DNA of 64,000 nucleotides from Clostridia bacterium (GCA_017415505.1 JAFQGG010000007.1:21633-85632), one strand, 5' to 3'; numbered from the stretch's first letter, positions 41,998 through 52,167 are shown. A program made the numbers and translations. The notes: generated by a model not told the origin, from the sequence alone.

Positions 41998-42342
41998 ATG
42001 AAGCAGCTTATGGTGGGTAGGGAAACCTATGTCAGCAAGAAGGACAATCAGGAGCATTTCTCCTATTTCGTTAAAGGTATCGTAAGAGGTAAAGAGGTAA
42101 AAGTTCGTATTGTACCGCCCGATTTTGGTGGTTATAACGTTCTTGAAATCGTATTCGGGAGCGACGATTATGCCGAGCTTACGGTGAAGCCTTTCGAAAT
42201 CAAGGACGAAAAAGGTAAAGTTACCATGCAAGGCAATATGTACGGCGTAAAATCCGTGGATGAAGACGGTGTGGTTTACGAATGCAAGATTAAGCCTTTT
42301 CAGGAGTCTGACAAAGCTTTGCTTTCTATGCTTTTGAATTAA
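41998..42342 (+). CDS. Small beta-rich protein, candidate ssDNA-binding protein
   Basis: 114 residues, AAGGAGG upstream. Alternating strands (SYFVKGIVRGKEVKVRIVPPDFGGYNVLEIVF; VYECKIKPF) with basic loops suggest an OB-like barrel. In rolling-circle elements a small ssDNA-binding protein is expected near here; no family motif proves this. A terminator follows. Confidence 0.5.
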   Translation: MKQLMVGRETYVSKKDNQEHFSYFVKGIVRGKEVKVRIVPPDFGGYNVLEIVFGSDDYAELTVKPFEIKDEKGKVTMQGNMYGVKSVDEDGVVYECKIKPFQESDKALLSMLLN

Positions 42343-42401
42343 AGAATAGGGGCAGGTACGAGATGAATACATAGCGGATAAGCGTTAGTATTCAAAATGA
42401 G

Positions 42402-42431
42402 GGGGTGTAATGGAAGAATTACACCCCTTTT
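42402..42431 (+). terminator. Terminator between small-gene blocks
   Basis: GGGGTGTAAT / ATTACACCCC, 10-bp perfect stem, 6-nt loop, then TTTTA. Confidence 0.88.
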
Positions 42432-42463
42432 AAAATAAAGAATAAATTTTGGAGGTATTTTTT

Positions 42464-42763
42464 ATGGCAACAGCAGTAAAACAAAAAAAGACTTTTAAGG
42501 AGTCTATGAAGGAAACCGGGACTAAGGTCAAGGATTATGGCAAGAAAAAGTACGAGCAAGCAAAGACTTCTGCGAAGAAGTATGGTTCGGACGTTCGTTC
42601 TGCCTATGATGTAGGGTATGCTCGCGGATGGGATGACGCTTATAACATTCCCAAACGCTTCGGCGCAACTACTTCGGCGGCATACGGGTACAGAAAAGGT
42701 GTCAAGAATCGTCGCAAGGCGGACAAGTACACCAATCAATATAATCGCGGAGGTAAAAAGTAA
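42464..42763 (+). CDS. Small highly basic Lys/Tyr-rich protein
   Basis: Start at 42464 (GGAGG upstream). 99 residues, very rich in Lys/Arg (KTFKESMKETGTKVKDYGKKKYEQ), with a YDVGYARGWDDAY motif. It lacks a signal or TM. Position right after a terminator and before the surface genes would suit an abundant DNA-binding or structural protein. Stop overlaps the next ATG by one base. Confidence 0.55.
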   Translation: MATAVKQKKTFKESMKETGTKVKDYGKKKYEQAKTSAKKYGSDVRSAYDVGYARGWDDAYNIPKRFGATTSAAYGYRKGVKNRRKADKYTNQYNRGGKK

Positions 42764-43755
42764 TGAAAAAGAAATTGTTGGCAGGTGTTTTAGCGCTTGC
42801 AACGTTATTTACTTGTTCGGTTACGGCGGTTGCGTGTTCACAAAAGGAAAATCAGCCTGAACAATCCGTAGAGCAAACGGCGAACAATAAGATGGAAAAC
42901 GAGTTTTCCACAAAGTTTGTAAATACAAAACATGTGAAGCTTATGGCGGCAACGCCTATGGTTGCGTCCGAGGATTCGGTTAGTCAAACGCTTGTAGCAA
43001 CGATTACACCTTCTACTGCAACTAATAAAAAGGTGGATTGGTCTGTTTCTTGGTTGGATTCTTCGGTGGCAGGTGGAAAAACTGTTACAGATTATGTAAC
43101 GGTAACGCCCTTGTCCGATGGTAGCTTAACGGCAACTGTAACTTGTTATCAAGCGTTTGAACACGACATTCTGGTAACGGTAACAACACGAGAAGGCGGT
43201 TTTCAAGCAGATTGTATTGTAACATTTACGGGTATTCCTGCATCAATGAGTATAACGTCTTCGACGCTATCTCCTACGAGTGGTAATACCTATGGGTTAG
43301 GTGTAGGCTTAGATTATGATTTTGATATTAACCTCAGTAATGCTTTTGGCGTTGTAGGGGAAAAATATCACGATTATACAGTCGGCGTGCAAGCTACGGG
43401 TACATTGACGGTAGGTACGTTGGAAGACGATCCGCGTGCCTCGGCAGGTGTATGGTATAACGAAAGAACGGCAAGTTTATCGGAGTTTACCGACCAAATT
43501 CTTGAGTATAGCGTTGAAGGCGACATCTTACACGTAAAGTTTAAGAAGTCCATCGAAGGTTTCTATTCGAGTATGGTACGTAATGGTTCTGTAAAGACCT
43601 ATTATGACCGCGTAAAATCGGTGGATGCGCCTTGTTCTTTCTTAATCCAAGTCAATGTAAAAGAAATTGGCGCTTCGTTTAACGCAAGAATTACGGTGGT
43701 AATCGATTCTACCGTTGTAACGGGGGTAGAAATGACACCCACTCTTGAATTTTAA
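42763..43755 (+). CDS. Surface lipoprotein 1 with Ig-like domains
   Basis: 330 residues. Signal peptide and lipobox-like VTAVACS (Cys near 25). A body of beta strands in an Ig-like pattern (LVATITPSTATNKKVDWSVSWLDS; VTVTTREGGFQADCIVTFTG). Together with its neighbour it forms a paralogous pair with the same signal peptide and the same conserved 'TITPS.A.n..vDW...W.....gkTVTDYVTV' segment. Role likely outside the cell. Confidence 0.78.
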   Translation: MKKKLLAGVLALATLFTCSVTAVACSQKENQPEQSVEQTANNKMENEFSTKFVNTKHVKLMAATPMVASEDSVSQTLVATITPSTATNKKVDWSVSWLDSSVAGGKTVTDYVTVTPLSDGSLTATVTCYQAFEHDILVTVTTREGGFQADCIVTFTGIPASMSITSSTLSPTSGNTYGLGVGLDYDFDINLSNAFGVVGEKYHDYTVGVQATGTLTVGTLEDDPRASAGVWYNERTASLSEFTDQILEYSVEGDILHVKFKKSIEGFYSSMVRNGSVKTYYDRVKSVDAPCSFLIQVNVKEIGASFNARITVVIDSTVVTGVEMTPTLEF

Positions 43756-43769
43756 GGAGGTAAAAAGTA

Positions 43770-44810
43770 ATGAAAAAGAAAATTTTAGCAAGTATTTTAG
43801 CGGTAGCAACGTTATCTACGTGTGCATTTACGGCGGTAGCGTGTTCTGAAAAAGATAAAACGGAGCAGGCAGGTACGAGTTTAACGCAAACAATGACGGG
43901 TGGTGGTATGCAAATTAGTGAAAGCCAAGGCAACGGTATTAAGCTTATGAGCGCAACGCTTCTCGCTACGGAGTATGAAGATTATGGCATTTCTCCGCTT
44001 GCGGAAAACGCATATACGCTTACGGCAACGATTACACCTTCGGATGCGGCAAATCATGGGGTAGATTGGACTCTCACTTGGAGCAATCCCAGTTCGTCTT
44101 GGGCAAGTGGAAAAACGGTAACGGATTACGTAACGGTAGTTGCAAGCGGTTCGAGTTCTAAAATTGCAACGGTATCTTGTTTACAGCCTTTTGGTACGCA
44201 AATTATCATTACGGCAACTTCGCAAGATAATCCTACCGTTAAGGCAACTTGCAGTGTAGATTATGCACAAAAAGTAACTTCGGCAGCGCTTAATATCGGT
44301 AACATCAACGTAAACTTTGGTGGCTCTACCGAGATTAAGTACGAAGTGTGTCCTACTGTAAATGGGGCAGGCGGTACAATTAACGCAAATGTAACCACGA
44401 GTAGCGTTTATACGATTGCGGAAGCATTTACCAAGACGGTAACGTTCAAGCAACCGAGCGATACGGAACAATGGTTTAATATGAAAGACCTCTATCCTAC
44501 GGGTATTGGTTTTGCGGATAGCGCGGTAACGAATTGGCACGGAAAGGAATATTATTTCGACTACACTCACGATATGAAGAACTGGGTTATTATGCAACGT
44601 GCAGGCGATGTTTGTTTTGACGACTTAACGACTTCGGAAATCATTGAATATATGTCGAATATTACTTGTCCTAACCTTTGTACGGTAACGCTTACGCTTA
44701 CGGGTACGCACAATACTTACACGTATAGTTCGCAACTGGTATGTACTGGTTACACGAACAATACGCCCGTAAATGCTCTTGCGTTGGATGTGAACGGTTA
44801 TGTGTTTTAA
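43770..44810 (+). CDS. Surface lipoprotein 2, paralogue of the preceding gene
   Basis: 346 residues. Same signal (MKKKILASILAVATLSTCAFTAVAC) and the shared TITPSDAANHGVDWTLTW..GKTVTDYVTV segment as lipoprotein 1, with a divergent C-terminal half. GGAGG upstream. Either tail-tip/adhesion-like proteins or surface-exclusion factors; unresolved. Confidence 0.78.
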   Translation: MKKKILASILAVATLSTCAFTAVACSEKDKTEQAGTSLTQTMTGGGMQISESQGNGIKLMSATLLATEYEDYGISPLAENAYTLTATITPSDAANHGVDWTLTWSNPSSSWASGKTVTDYVTVVASGSSSKIATVSCLQPFGTQIIITATSQDNPTVKATCSVDYAQKVTSAALNIGNINVNFGGSTEIKYEVCPTVNGAGGTINANVTTSSVYTIAEAFTKTVTFKQPSDTEQWFNMKDLYPTGIGFADSAVTNWHGKEYYFDYTHDMKNWVIMQRAGDVCFDDLTTSEIIEYMSNITCPNLCTVTLTLTGTHNTYTYSSQLVCTGYTNNTPVNALALDVNGYVF

Positions 44811-44821
44811 GGAGGTAGGCG

Positions 44822-45004
44822 ATGAAGAAATGGAGTCTAATTTTAGCACTGATTTTGTGCTGTATAGCGGTAGGTGGCATAGCTGTCATCTTCCGCAACG
44901 AGGGCTCCACACCTTCGGATAATAAAAACGATTCGACGGGTGGCAGTTCTCAAGAATATGAAGTGGAAGGCGTTGACCTCAATGACAAAAATCTAATTTT
45001 CTAA
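44822..45004 (+). CDS. Small single-TM protein
   Basis: 60 residues, GGAGG upstream. N-terminal TM helix (LILALILCCIAVGGIAVIF) then a Ser/Asp/Gly tail. Small one-TM proteins are typical of filamentous-phage minor coats, but the acidic tail is not diagnostic. Confidence 0.6.
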   Translation: MKKWSLILALILCCIAVGGIAVIFRNEGSTPSDNKNDSTGGSSQEYEVEGVDLNDKNLIF

Positions 45005-45014
45005 GGAGGAAAAC

Positions 45015-46595
45015 ATGAAGAAAATTCTTACAATTATTTTAAGCATCTTACTTTGCGTAGGTGCTGTAGGCGGTTCGTATGTGCTTTTTAAGCATTTAGC
45101 GGATGATAAGAAAGTGGAAACGCCTGCGGATGATTCTTCTAACGGTGAACAAGAAACGCCGAGTGAAGATAATTCCAGTAGCGGTAATAAACCCAGCGGC
45201 GGTGAAGCGGATGACTCTGTAAACGAGCCGACTATGATAAAAGTATGGCAGCTTTGTACGGAAAACGCAGAGTTTAATGTTGGCGATCAAATTGTCATTA
45301 CTTCGCAATCCGAAGAATTGGCTATAGCTGCAACGCAAGCGGCAAGCAATCGTCCTGCTGTGGCGATTACAAAAAGTGCAAACACGGTAAACATTGATGA
45401 TACGGTGCAGGTAATCACGCTGGAAAAAGGTACGGTTGAGGGCAGTTTTGCCTTTAACGTTGGTACGGGCTATTTGTATGCGCCGAGTTCTTCAAGCAAT
45501 ATGCTGAAAACGCACGAGGTCATTGATGACAATTCTTCGTGGGCGATTACGATTGACGCAAATAACGTAGCGAGCATAGTAGCGCAAGGTGCAAGCACGA
45601 AGAACAAATTGCAGTTCAATATTACGAGCAGTTTGTTCTCTTGTTATAGCACGGAGCAAAACGTCGTTACGGTGTATAAACAGGTCGAGGTGGAGCAGCC
45701 GAATAAAGAGGATGAAGGATTGCCGACTTTGAAAGGGTTGAAAATTCCTAAAAATGAAGCGGATTATATTGCCGATGGTTTGGATATGGTGAACGGCGCG
45801 CAACTTTCCTTGACGGAAGGGGATAGAGCTTTGCGTTTTACCTGTAATATCAGTACGGAACTGTATGAAGCGGTACAAGCCGACGAGAATAAGGAACTTG
45901 CTATGTTGGTAATTCCTACGAAGTTCTATGATAAGGTAAACCCGAACGGTTATACCTATATTGATTGGATTAAGGCATTCGATGGCGCAGGTGAAACCAG
46001 TTATTCGTACTTAGCGTATGACGAATCTCTTATCGGCACGACGGATACTGGATACTATATGCGTTATAAGCTTTATAACATTCCCTATGCAGGTATTAAC
46101 CAAAACATCACGTGTCTTGGGGTGTTGAAAACCACCAATGCAGACGGTAGCGTAGATTACAAATATGCTGCATTGCCGAGTGGGGAAACTTATCAAAGTA
46201 ATGCGCGTTCTATGGCGTATGTCGCCGCGGCAACTTTAAATGCAAATACTTTGAGTATGGAAAGCCTGACGGACGCTCAGCTTGCGATGTTGAAAGGTTT
46301 TATCAACGATTCCGTGGATAAAGCAAATGGATTGGCGGAAGCAACGGACGATGGTAGCACCTATCTCTTTGAAGTATCGCCTACGGGTCCGAAAACAGTA
46401 TCGGTAGGACAAACATTCAAAGTAGAAACTACGCTTACTCCCGATGTAAACGTACCTATTTGGTATCGTTCCACGGATACGAGCGTTGTAACGGTTGACG
46501 ACCAAGGCAACGTAAAGGCGTTGAAAGCAGGTACGGCAGTCATTGGTGTGTACGTAGCAGGTGAAGCGTTTGGTATTACGGTAACGGTATCGTAA
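45015..46595 (+). CDS. Exported protein with C-terminal BIG2-like domain
   Basis: 526 residues, AGGAGG upstream. N-terminal TM/signal (TIILSILLCVGAVGGSYVLF), a Ser/Asp/Gly spacer (about 35-70), a beta-rich region, then a middle domain (about 235-450), and a C-terminal BIG2 Ig-like domain (WYRSTDTSVVTVDDQGNVKALKAGTAVIGV, about 485-526). BIG2 domains occur in adhesins such as intimin/invasin. It is located between two membrane proteins of the same module. Confidence 0.72.
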   Translation: MKKILTIILSILLCVGAVGGSYVLFKHLADDKKVETPADDSSNGEQETPSEDNSSSGNKPSGGEADDSVNEPTMIKVWQLCTENAEFNVGDQIVITSQSEELAIAATQAASNRPAVAITKSANTVNIDDTVQVITLEKGTVEGSFAFNVGTGYLYAPSSSSNMLKTHEVIDDNSSWAITIDANNVASIVAQGASTKNKLQFNITSSLFSCYSTEQNVVTVYKQVEVEQPNKEDEGLPTLKGLKIPKNEADYIADGLDMVNGAQLSLTEGDRALRFTCNISTELYEAVQADENKELAMLVIPTKFYDKVNPNGYTYIDWIKAFDGAGETSYSYLAYDESLIGTTDTGYYMRYKLYNIPYAGINQNITCLGVLKTTNADGSVDYKYAALPSGETYQSNARSMAYVAAATLNANTLSMESLTDAQLAMLKGFINDSVDKANGLAEATDDGSTYLFEVSPTGPKTVSVGQTFKVETTLTPDVNVPIWYRSTDTSVVTVDDQGNVKALKAGTAVIGVYVAGEAFGITVTVS

Positions 46596-46610
46596 TAAAG
46601 GAGGAGATTT

Positions 46611-48587
46611 ATGGCGAGAATTTGTAGAAAAATAAGTTTTGCAATTCTCTCGTTCGCTCTTTCGTTGTTGGTTGTGATAGCAGGGTTATTCCCTGCTGTC
46701 CTTCCCAGCGTTTCCGCAAGTGCAAGTACGGCGCTTACTTATGAACAAACGGACGTAATGGACGATTTGAAACAATCCACGATAGACGGAGAACCGTTTT
46801 CGCTAAAGAAATATGGGTTTAATGCGTTTAAGGATACGCAGGTCTTGTCGCTCGTGGAATATTGTTATTCGTTCTATCGCAATAAGCAAGATAATTACGG
46901 GTTGTATATCTATTTGTATAATCCAAAGGGCTTGAATTTTGACGTAAACAATCAGTTGAATTGTGTTCAAATGACTTACGGGGACAGTACAAGCACGAAT
47001 TATACAAAATATCCAATACGACTCTTGAATTATAGTACGGAAACCAACTATGAACGCTTGTTTTACAAGTTCAAGGTAATGCTTACGGGCGAACAAAAGC
47101 GAGAAATGTTAGAAACGCTGAATAGTAGCGAGCGTGTATATCGTATTAGCGGTATAGAACTCGTACAGGTAGGCAAGACGAACGCAACGGAGTTTTCGGT
47201 TGGTACGACCTATCATTATAGCGGTTATGCGGCAGGGTACGGTAGTAATCCCGATGCGGAAAACACTCTAATATGTGATAGCGAGCAAGCGGAAGTGTTG
47301 ACCTTAAACGTACACCCGACAACGTATCGTCCAAGCGGCACGAACGGGAAGAATAATTACACGCAAGATAGCTTGCATTCCGTATATTTCGCTGTTCCCA
47401 ACGATATTATCCAAAGATACGGCGCAATGACGGCAGTTCACGCTACGTGGAAAAATGCGGTGTTAGCACCGTCGCTTGTAACGGGTAATGAATCGGCATA
47501 CGACGCAATTCTTCCGTTTGTCGGTAAGGATATGAGTACGCATAACGAGGACTTGAACTATATGTATCTCGGCGCGCACCGAATGTCAACGGCAACGGGT
47601 ATGGGTTCGGTTACAAATCATAGCTATGGGTATGCTTTTAACCGTTTAGGCTTTTGGCCGGGGAACTGGACGATAGACGAATATTACGGTGATGACGTAA
47701 AAACTCTTTATGCTTTGTATTTTGCAGGCAGTGGAACGGATAGCGCGGATAATTATACGGTATCGTCGGAGGACATTCTTTCTAAGCTGAAAGCAAGTAA
47801 AACGCAATACGGCGCACCGCTTGTCAATGATAAGTATAGCACTTGTATGTTTGAAAGCTACGATAACGAATTTACGGACGTGAATATCGAAGCGGATGAA
47901 ACGTTTTCGTTGACGAGTGAAAAGATTTCCAAAAACTGGTGGGATAAGCTCTGGAACTTGAAAGGCGACGTATCTACGACGACTTTTGATGGCATAGAGG
48001 CGATTCACGCGGTAACGGAAGAAGAAGTTTGTAAGAGATTGTATATTTCGACAGCCGATTACGACGATTTCAAGGCGTACTATAACGAAAATAAAGCGTT
48101 ATGTACTACATATTTGTTCCGTTATCAGACGAGCGACTATATTTCGCAAGAAGCAACGCTTTTGAAAGAGGGGAAGCTCTTATGGCAGGAAATTTGGGAG
48201 GAAGTGGATACGAATGCGTATTTCTTCCAACAGACGGTAAATCTTGACTTTGATATTATCGACGTAACGTTCTCGAACGGGAGCGTAGATACGGTTATTC
48301 CCGTTGTTTCCGATCCCATTGACGTAGTACCTGATGCGACAGCACCCGTATATACGCAATCGGATAAAGAACCTGCATGGTTAAGATGGCTGAAAATCGC
48401 AATCGTAACGATTTTGATCGTTGTTCTTGTCATTGTAGGGTGGCCGATTTTGCAGCCGTTGTTTATTGCCATCGGGAAAGGTGTGGTTTGGTTGGTAACG
48501 GCACCGTTTAAGGCGATAGGAAACGCAATAAAGAAACGGAAACGAAAGAAGGAGGAACAAGAAGAGAATAATGGCAAAGACGGGTAA
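46611..48587 (+). CDS. Large surface protein anchored by a C-terminal TM helix
   Basis: 658 residues. Cleavable signal peptide (LSFALSLLVVIAGLFPAVLPSVSASAS), a long extracellular beta-rich domain, and a C-terminal TM (IAIVTILIVVLVIVGWPILQPLF) with a second hydrophobic patch and a very basic cytoplasmic tail (KKRKRKKEEQEE). Secreted domain plus C-terminal anchor is the topology of the phage pIII adsorption protein, though sequence similarity is not apparent. It overlaps the next gene by 17 bp. Confidence 0.68.
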   Translation: MARICRKISFAILSFALSLLVVIAGLFPAVLPSVSASASTALTYEQTDVMDDLKQSTIDGEPFSLKKYGFNAFKDTQVLSLVEYCYSFYRNKQDNYGLYIYLYNPKGLNFDVNNQLNCVQMTYGDSTSTNYTKYPIRLLNYSTETNYERLFYKFKVMLTGEQKREMLETLNSSERVYRISGIELVQVGKTNATEFSVGTTYHYSGYAAGYGSNPDAENTLICDSEQAEVLTLNVHPTTYRPSGTNGKNNYTQDSLHSVYFAVPNDIIQRYGAMTAVHATWKNAVLAPSLVTGNESAYDAILPFVGKDMSTHNEDLNYMYLGAHRMSTATGMGSVTNHSYGYAFNRLGFWPGNWTIDEYYGDDVKTLYALYFAGSGTDSADNYTVSSEDILSKLKASKTQYGAPLVNDKYSTCMFESYDNEFTDVNIEADETFSLTSEKISKNWWDKLWNLKGDVSTTTFDGIEAIHAVTEEEVCKRLYISTADYDDFKAYYNENKALCTTYLFRYQTSDYISQEATLLKEGKLLWQEIWEEVDTNAYFFQQTVNLDFDIIDVTFSNGSVDTVIPVVSDPIDVVPDATAPVYTQSDKEPAWLRWLKIAIVTILIVVLVIVGWPILQPLFIAIGKGVVWLVTAPFKAIGNAIKKRKRKKEEQEENNGKDG

Positions 48588-48927
48588 GAGAATACTCGCG
48601 GTCGTTATATTGATTCTGACGGTTTTGCTGGTCGGTTGTCTGATTTTTACGGGCAACCGATTGGCGAACTATCCAGAGGATATAGACGGCTATAAAAGAG
48701 TAGTATTTGAAGGGAAGGACAATACCATGGTTGCGTTCACGGAGGACGGAGCGTGGTATGGCGCAGGCGAAAATGAAGTCATTTTATTGGAAATAACGGA
48801 CTATTCAGAAGGAGTAATAACTATGAACAAGAGTGATTTGGTATATAGATTTGTTGCGATCGACGCAGATACAATTTATGATGAAAATTCTAAAAATCTC
48901 TTAACAAGGAGGTCTGACGGTGGGTAA
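48571..48927 (+). CDS. Small membrane protein
   Basis: 118 residues. One N-terminal TM (ILAVVILILTVLLVGCLIF), possibly a lipoprotein (LLVGC). A mostly beta extracellular domain. It overlaps both neighbours, so all three are translationally coupled. Role unknown. Confidence 0.6.
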   Translation: MAKTGKRILAVVILILTVLLVGCLIFTGNRLANYPEDIDGYKRVVFEGKDNTMVAFTEDGAWYGAGENEVILLEITDYSEGVITMNKSDLVYRFVAIDADTIYDENSKNLLTRRSDGG

Positions 48928-51028
48928 TTCAAGAAAAGTACATATCGCCTTATCCATCGTGATAACGGCGATATTTTTATGTATAGGTGCATTTTTATGT
49001 ACGCGCTCTTACGTGCGTTTATGGGAAACGATAACGGAGCTTGGCTCGTCGATAAAATTCTACTTTTGTGAAATTTTTGAGATAGAAAACACTACTAAAG
49101 TGGAGGTTATAGAGCCATCGGACGTTGTTGCAGGGGAAGTTATTCCTATTCCATCCACGCCGAGTGCATTTTGGCTTAAGTTCAAGGTGTATTTTACGTT
49201 GCTTGTAAACGGCAAGCACTTAGGCGCATATTTCGGTGGAATTGCCGAGGGAATAGGGAACATTTCAAAGATTTTGGTTTTGCTGATTCCAATAGCGATT
49301 TTAATTGTGGTAATTGTACGAAAAATTTACAATACGCCTAATAGGAACCACGGCAGAGATACGATACCACTAAAGGCTTTTAAGAGGATAAGTGGCATAA
49401 CGTATCAGCCGATAAAACAGTTTGTGATAGGGTATCGCTGTTTCTTGGATAATAACCCGAAGTGGAAAACGGTATGGCTTTGGATATGGCTTGGAAATAT
49501 CAATTTCTTATCCATATTCGTGGCGTTTATATCCTATTATTTCTATTTTGCAGTATCGTTTGACGTGCTTTCGCTTTATCCGCAGCTTATCAATCTTTTG
49601 AAGGACTTATTGCTTGTAATCCGTCATTTCCCGTGGTTTATATCGGGAACGATAGCTTGGATGATTTTCTGTAAAATCCGTGAAAATAGGGCGATTAACG
49701 TGTTAGAAAGGAATGAGGCACGGAACTGCGGATTTATCAATGCGTTGCCGATTGTATCAATGACGTGCGGCTCAATGGGGAAGAAGAAAACCACGATGAC
49801 AACGGATATGGCACTTTCGCAAACAGTAATGTTTCGGCAAGAAGCTTTTCATCGCTTACAAAAGCAGGATATGAAGTTTCCGTTCTTTCCGTGGATATGT
49901 TTTGAGAACGAAATCAAGAAATGTATGGAGCATGGCAGGGTATATAATCTTGCTTCAATCCGTACATGGGTGGCACAAAAGAGAGAAAGATATTACAAAC
50001 ATCTCAACTCTGGGTGGCAGTTATACGGCTATGATATAGAAAGGTATGGTATGTGGTATGACAGCGGTTTAATGCAAGAAAATCTATTTGACGTGCTGGA
50101 AACGTATGCGAAATTGTATTTCATTTATATCATTGAAAGCAGTCTTCTTATAGCGAATTATTCTATTCGCGCGGAGGACATCTTATACGATAGCGGCAAT
50201 TTTCCTATGCGTGCGTATAGCTTTTTTACGTCGTCGGCAGAATATACGAGGTTTGCGCATATTCTCGATTTCGACGTATTACGGCTTGGCAAGAAAGTAA
50301 TAGAGAATAACCCGAAAGCAGGCAGCTTTGAGTTCGGTGTTGTCGTGATTACGGAAGTCGGCAAAGAGCGTGCGAATAATTTGGAGTTGAAAGAATTGAA
50401 GAAAGGCGCAGATGAAACTAACCAGAAGAACGATATGTTCAATGCATGGTTGAAGATGTGCCGACATTCCGCTACGGTAGATAATTTCCCGTTCATAAAA
50501 GTGTTTACGGACGAGCAAAGACCGGAAAGCTGGGGGGCTGATGCGCGCGACCTTGCGGATATAATTACGATTGTAAAAAGCGGTCAACAAAAGCTTGCGC
50601 TGCCGTTCTTTACGATAGAAGAAATGTTGTATGAAAAGACGTTTAATTGGTTTTTGTCGGTGTATTATAATTTCCGACATATACGAGGTGATAACACGCT
50701 ACTCGTACATATCTTGAAAGCGGTTATTAGTAAGATTTATGCACATTATCAAAGGATATATAATCGTTTTGGTTTTAGCGTTTTAAGCGTGGATAAAGAG
50801 CGCGGAACGCAAGATGAAAAGCCTGAACGTAAGCTGTACTATTTGGCGAACTATAAGATTTATCGTGAAAGATTTTCCACGGACTGCTTCTCCGATTATT
50901 TTAATGATTTAGCAGAGAAAGCGGGGGTAGGATTATTGGACTATGTTCAATATGCAACTGTAAAAGCCAGCGTGGATGAGCTGAAATCTCAAAACAGCTA
51001 TTTTATCCGTGGCTTATACGGTAATTAA
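48920..51028 (+). CDS. Multi-TM P-loop ATPase, candidate Zot/pI-like export motor
   Basis: 702 residues. Four hydrophobic segments (about 8-28, 110-130, 185-215, 225-255), then Walker A CGSMGKKKTTMTTD (about 282-295), a long insert, a Walker B-like FGVVVITEVGKER (about 469-481), and the segment DEQRPESWGADARDLADI (about 531-548). The P-loop with KKKTT is atypical. FtsK/HerA-type or Zot/gpI-type assembly ATPases are the best fits. It lies directly before the HUH Rep gene, as in filamentous phages, where such a protein and Rep are the only conserved pair. Confidence 0.6.
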   Translation: MGNSRKVHIALSIVITAIFLCIGAFLCTRSYVRLWETITELGSSIKFYFCEIFEIENTTKVEVIEPSDVVAGEVIPIPSTPSAFWLKFKVYFTLLVNGKHLGAYFGGIAEGIGNISKILVLLIPIAILIVVIVRKIYNTPNRNHGRDTIPLKAFKRISGITYQPIKQFVIGYRCFLDNNPKWKTVWLWIWLGNINFLSIFVAFISYYFYFAVSFDVLSLYPQLINLLKDLLLVIRHFPWFISGTIAWMIFCKIRENRAINVLERNEARNCGFINALPIVSMTCGSMGKKKTTMTTDMALSQTVMFRQEAFHRLQKQDMKFPFFPWICFENEIKKCMEHGRVYNLASIRTWVAQKRERYYKHLNSGWQLYGYDIERYGMWYDSGLMQENLFDVLETYAKLYFIYIIESSLLIANYSIRAEDILYDSGNFPMRAYSFFTSSAEYTRFAHILDFDVLRLGKKVIENNPKAGSFEFGVVVITEVGKERANNLELKELKKGADETNQKNDMFNAWLKMCRHSATVDNFPFIKVFTDEQRPESWGADARDLADIITIVKSGQQKLALPFFTIEEMLYEKTFNWFLSVYYNFRHIRGDNTLLVHILKAVISKIYAHYQRIYNRFGFSVLSVDKERGTQDEKPERKLYYLANYKIYRERFSTDCFSDYFNDLAEKAGVGLLDYVQYATVKASVDELKSQNSYFIRGLYGN

Positions 51029-51045
51029 ATAGAAGGAGGAATTGT

Positions 51046-52167
51046 ATGGATTTTAATGCAGAAAAAGAGCCTTCGTGGTTCCCGGAAGCAAAGGTCTATC
51101 ATAATGGTAGTCATTTTATTGCAATTCCACACACGAAGGTAAGGAGGAAAAAACGGGGAAAGCTTAAGGAAGAGATATTTGTCGTTTCCGAAGGCGATCC
51201 CGTTGATAAAAAAGCATCAATTTTGCCGAAATTGGAAGAGATTGACTCCGATTTAGATGAGGAGTTGGAATGTCCGTTTCAGGATGAAATTGAGGCTTAT
51301 TATGAGCAAGTTAAGCAGGTAAAAATGGATGTGAATGCAGACATGGTGCCTGCAAAGGAAGAAAAACCGCCTAAAACGACGCTGAAACGTGTTACGCGTG
51401 CCAGCGAGTTTAAGCGGTTGGATGAAGAAAGTAAGGATATGAAAGTTAAAGCGAAGAAACAGTATATTTTGCGTAATATAAAGCGATTATTCAAGAATGA
51501 TAAGGCAGCCGAGTATTACGTAGATATGAAATTGTATAACAAATGGAGAGCTAAGCATGAACGAAGAAAGAGGTTTATGCGTAAAGCTTTCCTCAATCAC
51601 TTTAACTATTTCGCCACCTTTACTTATGATGATGCCAAACATACAGAAGAGAGTTTCCGCAAAAAACTTATGGTGTATTTGAGACGATTATGTACAAGAC
51701 ACAATTGGCGGTATATGGGAGTATGGGAACGTGGCGGTGAAACAGACCGTCTTCATTTTCACGCCCTTGTTCTTGTACCAGAAGGAAAAATGTGTGGCAC
51801 GCTTGAAAAGAAAACGGATTTTAACTTCAAGACAAAACGTTTAAGACGAACAACGCAACATAGCTATTTCAATGAGAAGTTTGGGCGTACTGACTTTGAA
51901 CCCATTGTGGAAAATATAATGGCGTATTATTCGGCAATCGAATATATCCTAAAATATGTGGAAAAGTCAGGAGAGAAAATCGTCTATTCTCGAAAACTGC
52001 CTATGTATTTAATATCCGATATAAGTGCAGAGGATGTTTTATGTCGGGTAGGAGTTGAGGGTAAGAAGTTGGTCTTGTGGGATAAGTTCGGTTGTTGGGA
52101 TGAAGGGGAATATCTCGGCGCGATGAGCGAAGATACGAAAAAGCGTATGCGCTCCGCTACGAGTTAA
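51046..52167 (+). CDS. HUH rolling-circle replication initiator
   Basis: 373 residues, GGAGG upstream. N-terminal 1-170 is charged and disordered-looking. The Rep core has motif I YFATFTYDD (about 188-196), motif II with the metal-binding H-F-H at 237-239 (RLHFHALVLVP), and motif III Y300..K303 (EYILKYVEKSGEK). This pattern is shared by inovirus, microvirus and plasmid Rep proteins. It should nick its origin and stay covalently attached through Tyr. The hairpins just downstream are candidates for that origin. Confidence 0.85.
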   Translation: MDFNAEKEPSWFPEAKVYHNGSHFIAIPHTKVRRKKRGKLKEEIFVVSEGDPVDKKASILPKLEEIDSDLDEELECPFQDEIEAYYEQVKQVKMDVNADMVPAKEEKPPKTTLKRVTRASEFKRLDEESKDMKVKAKKQYILRNIKRLFKNDKAAEYYVDMKLYNKWRAKHERRKRFMRKAFLNHFNYFATFTYDDAKHTEESFRKKLMVYLRRLCTRHNWRYMGVWERGGETDRLHFHALVLVPEGKMCGTLEKKTDFNFKTKRLRRTTQHSYFNEKFGRTDFEPIVENIMAYYSAIEYILKYVEKSGEKIVYSRKLPMYLISDISAEDVLCRVGVEGKKLVLWDKFGCWDEGEYLGAMSEDTKKRMRSATS

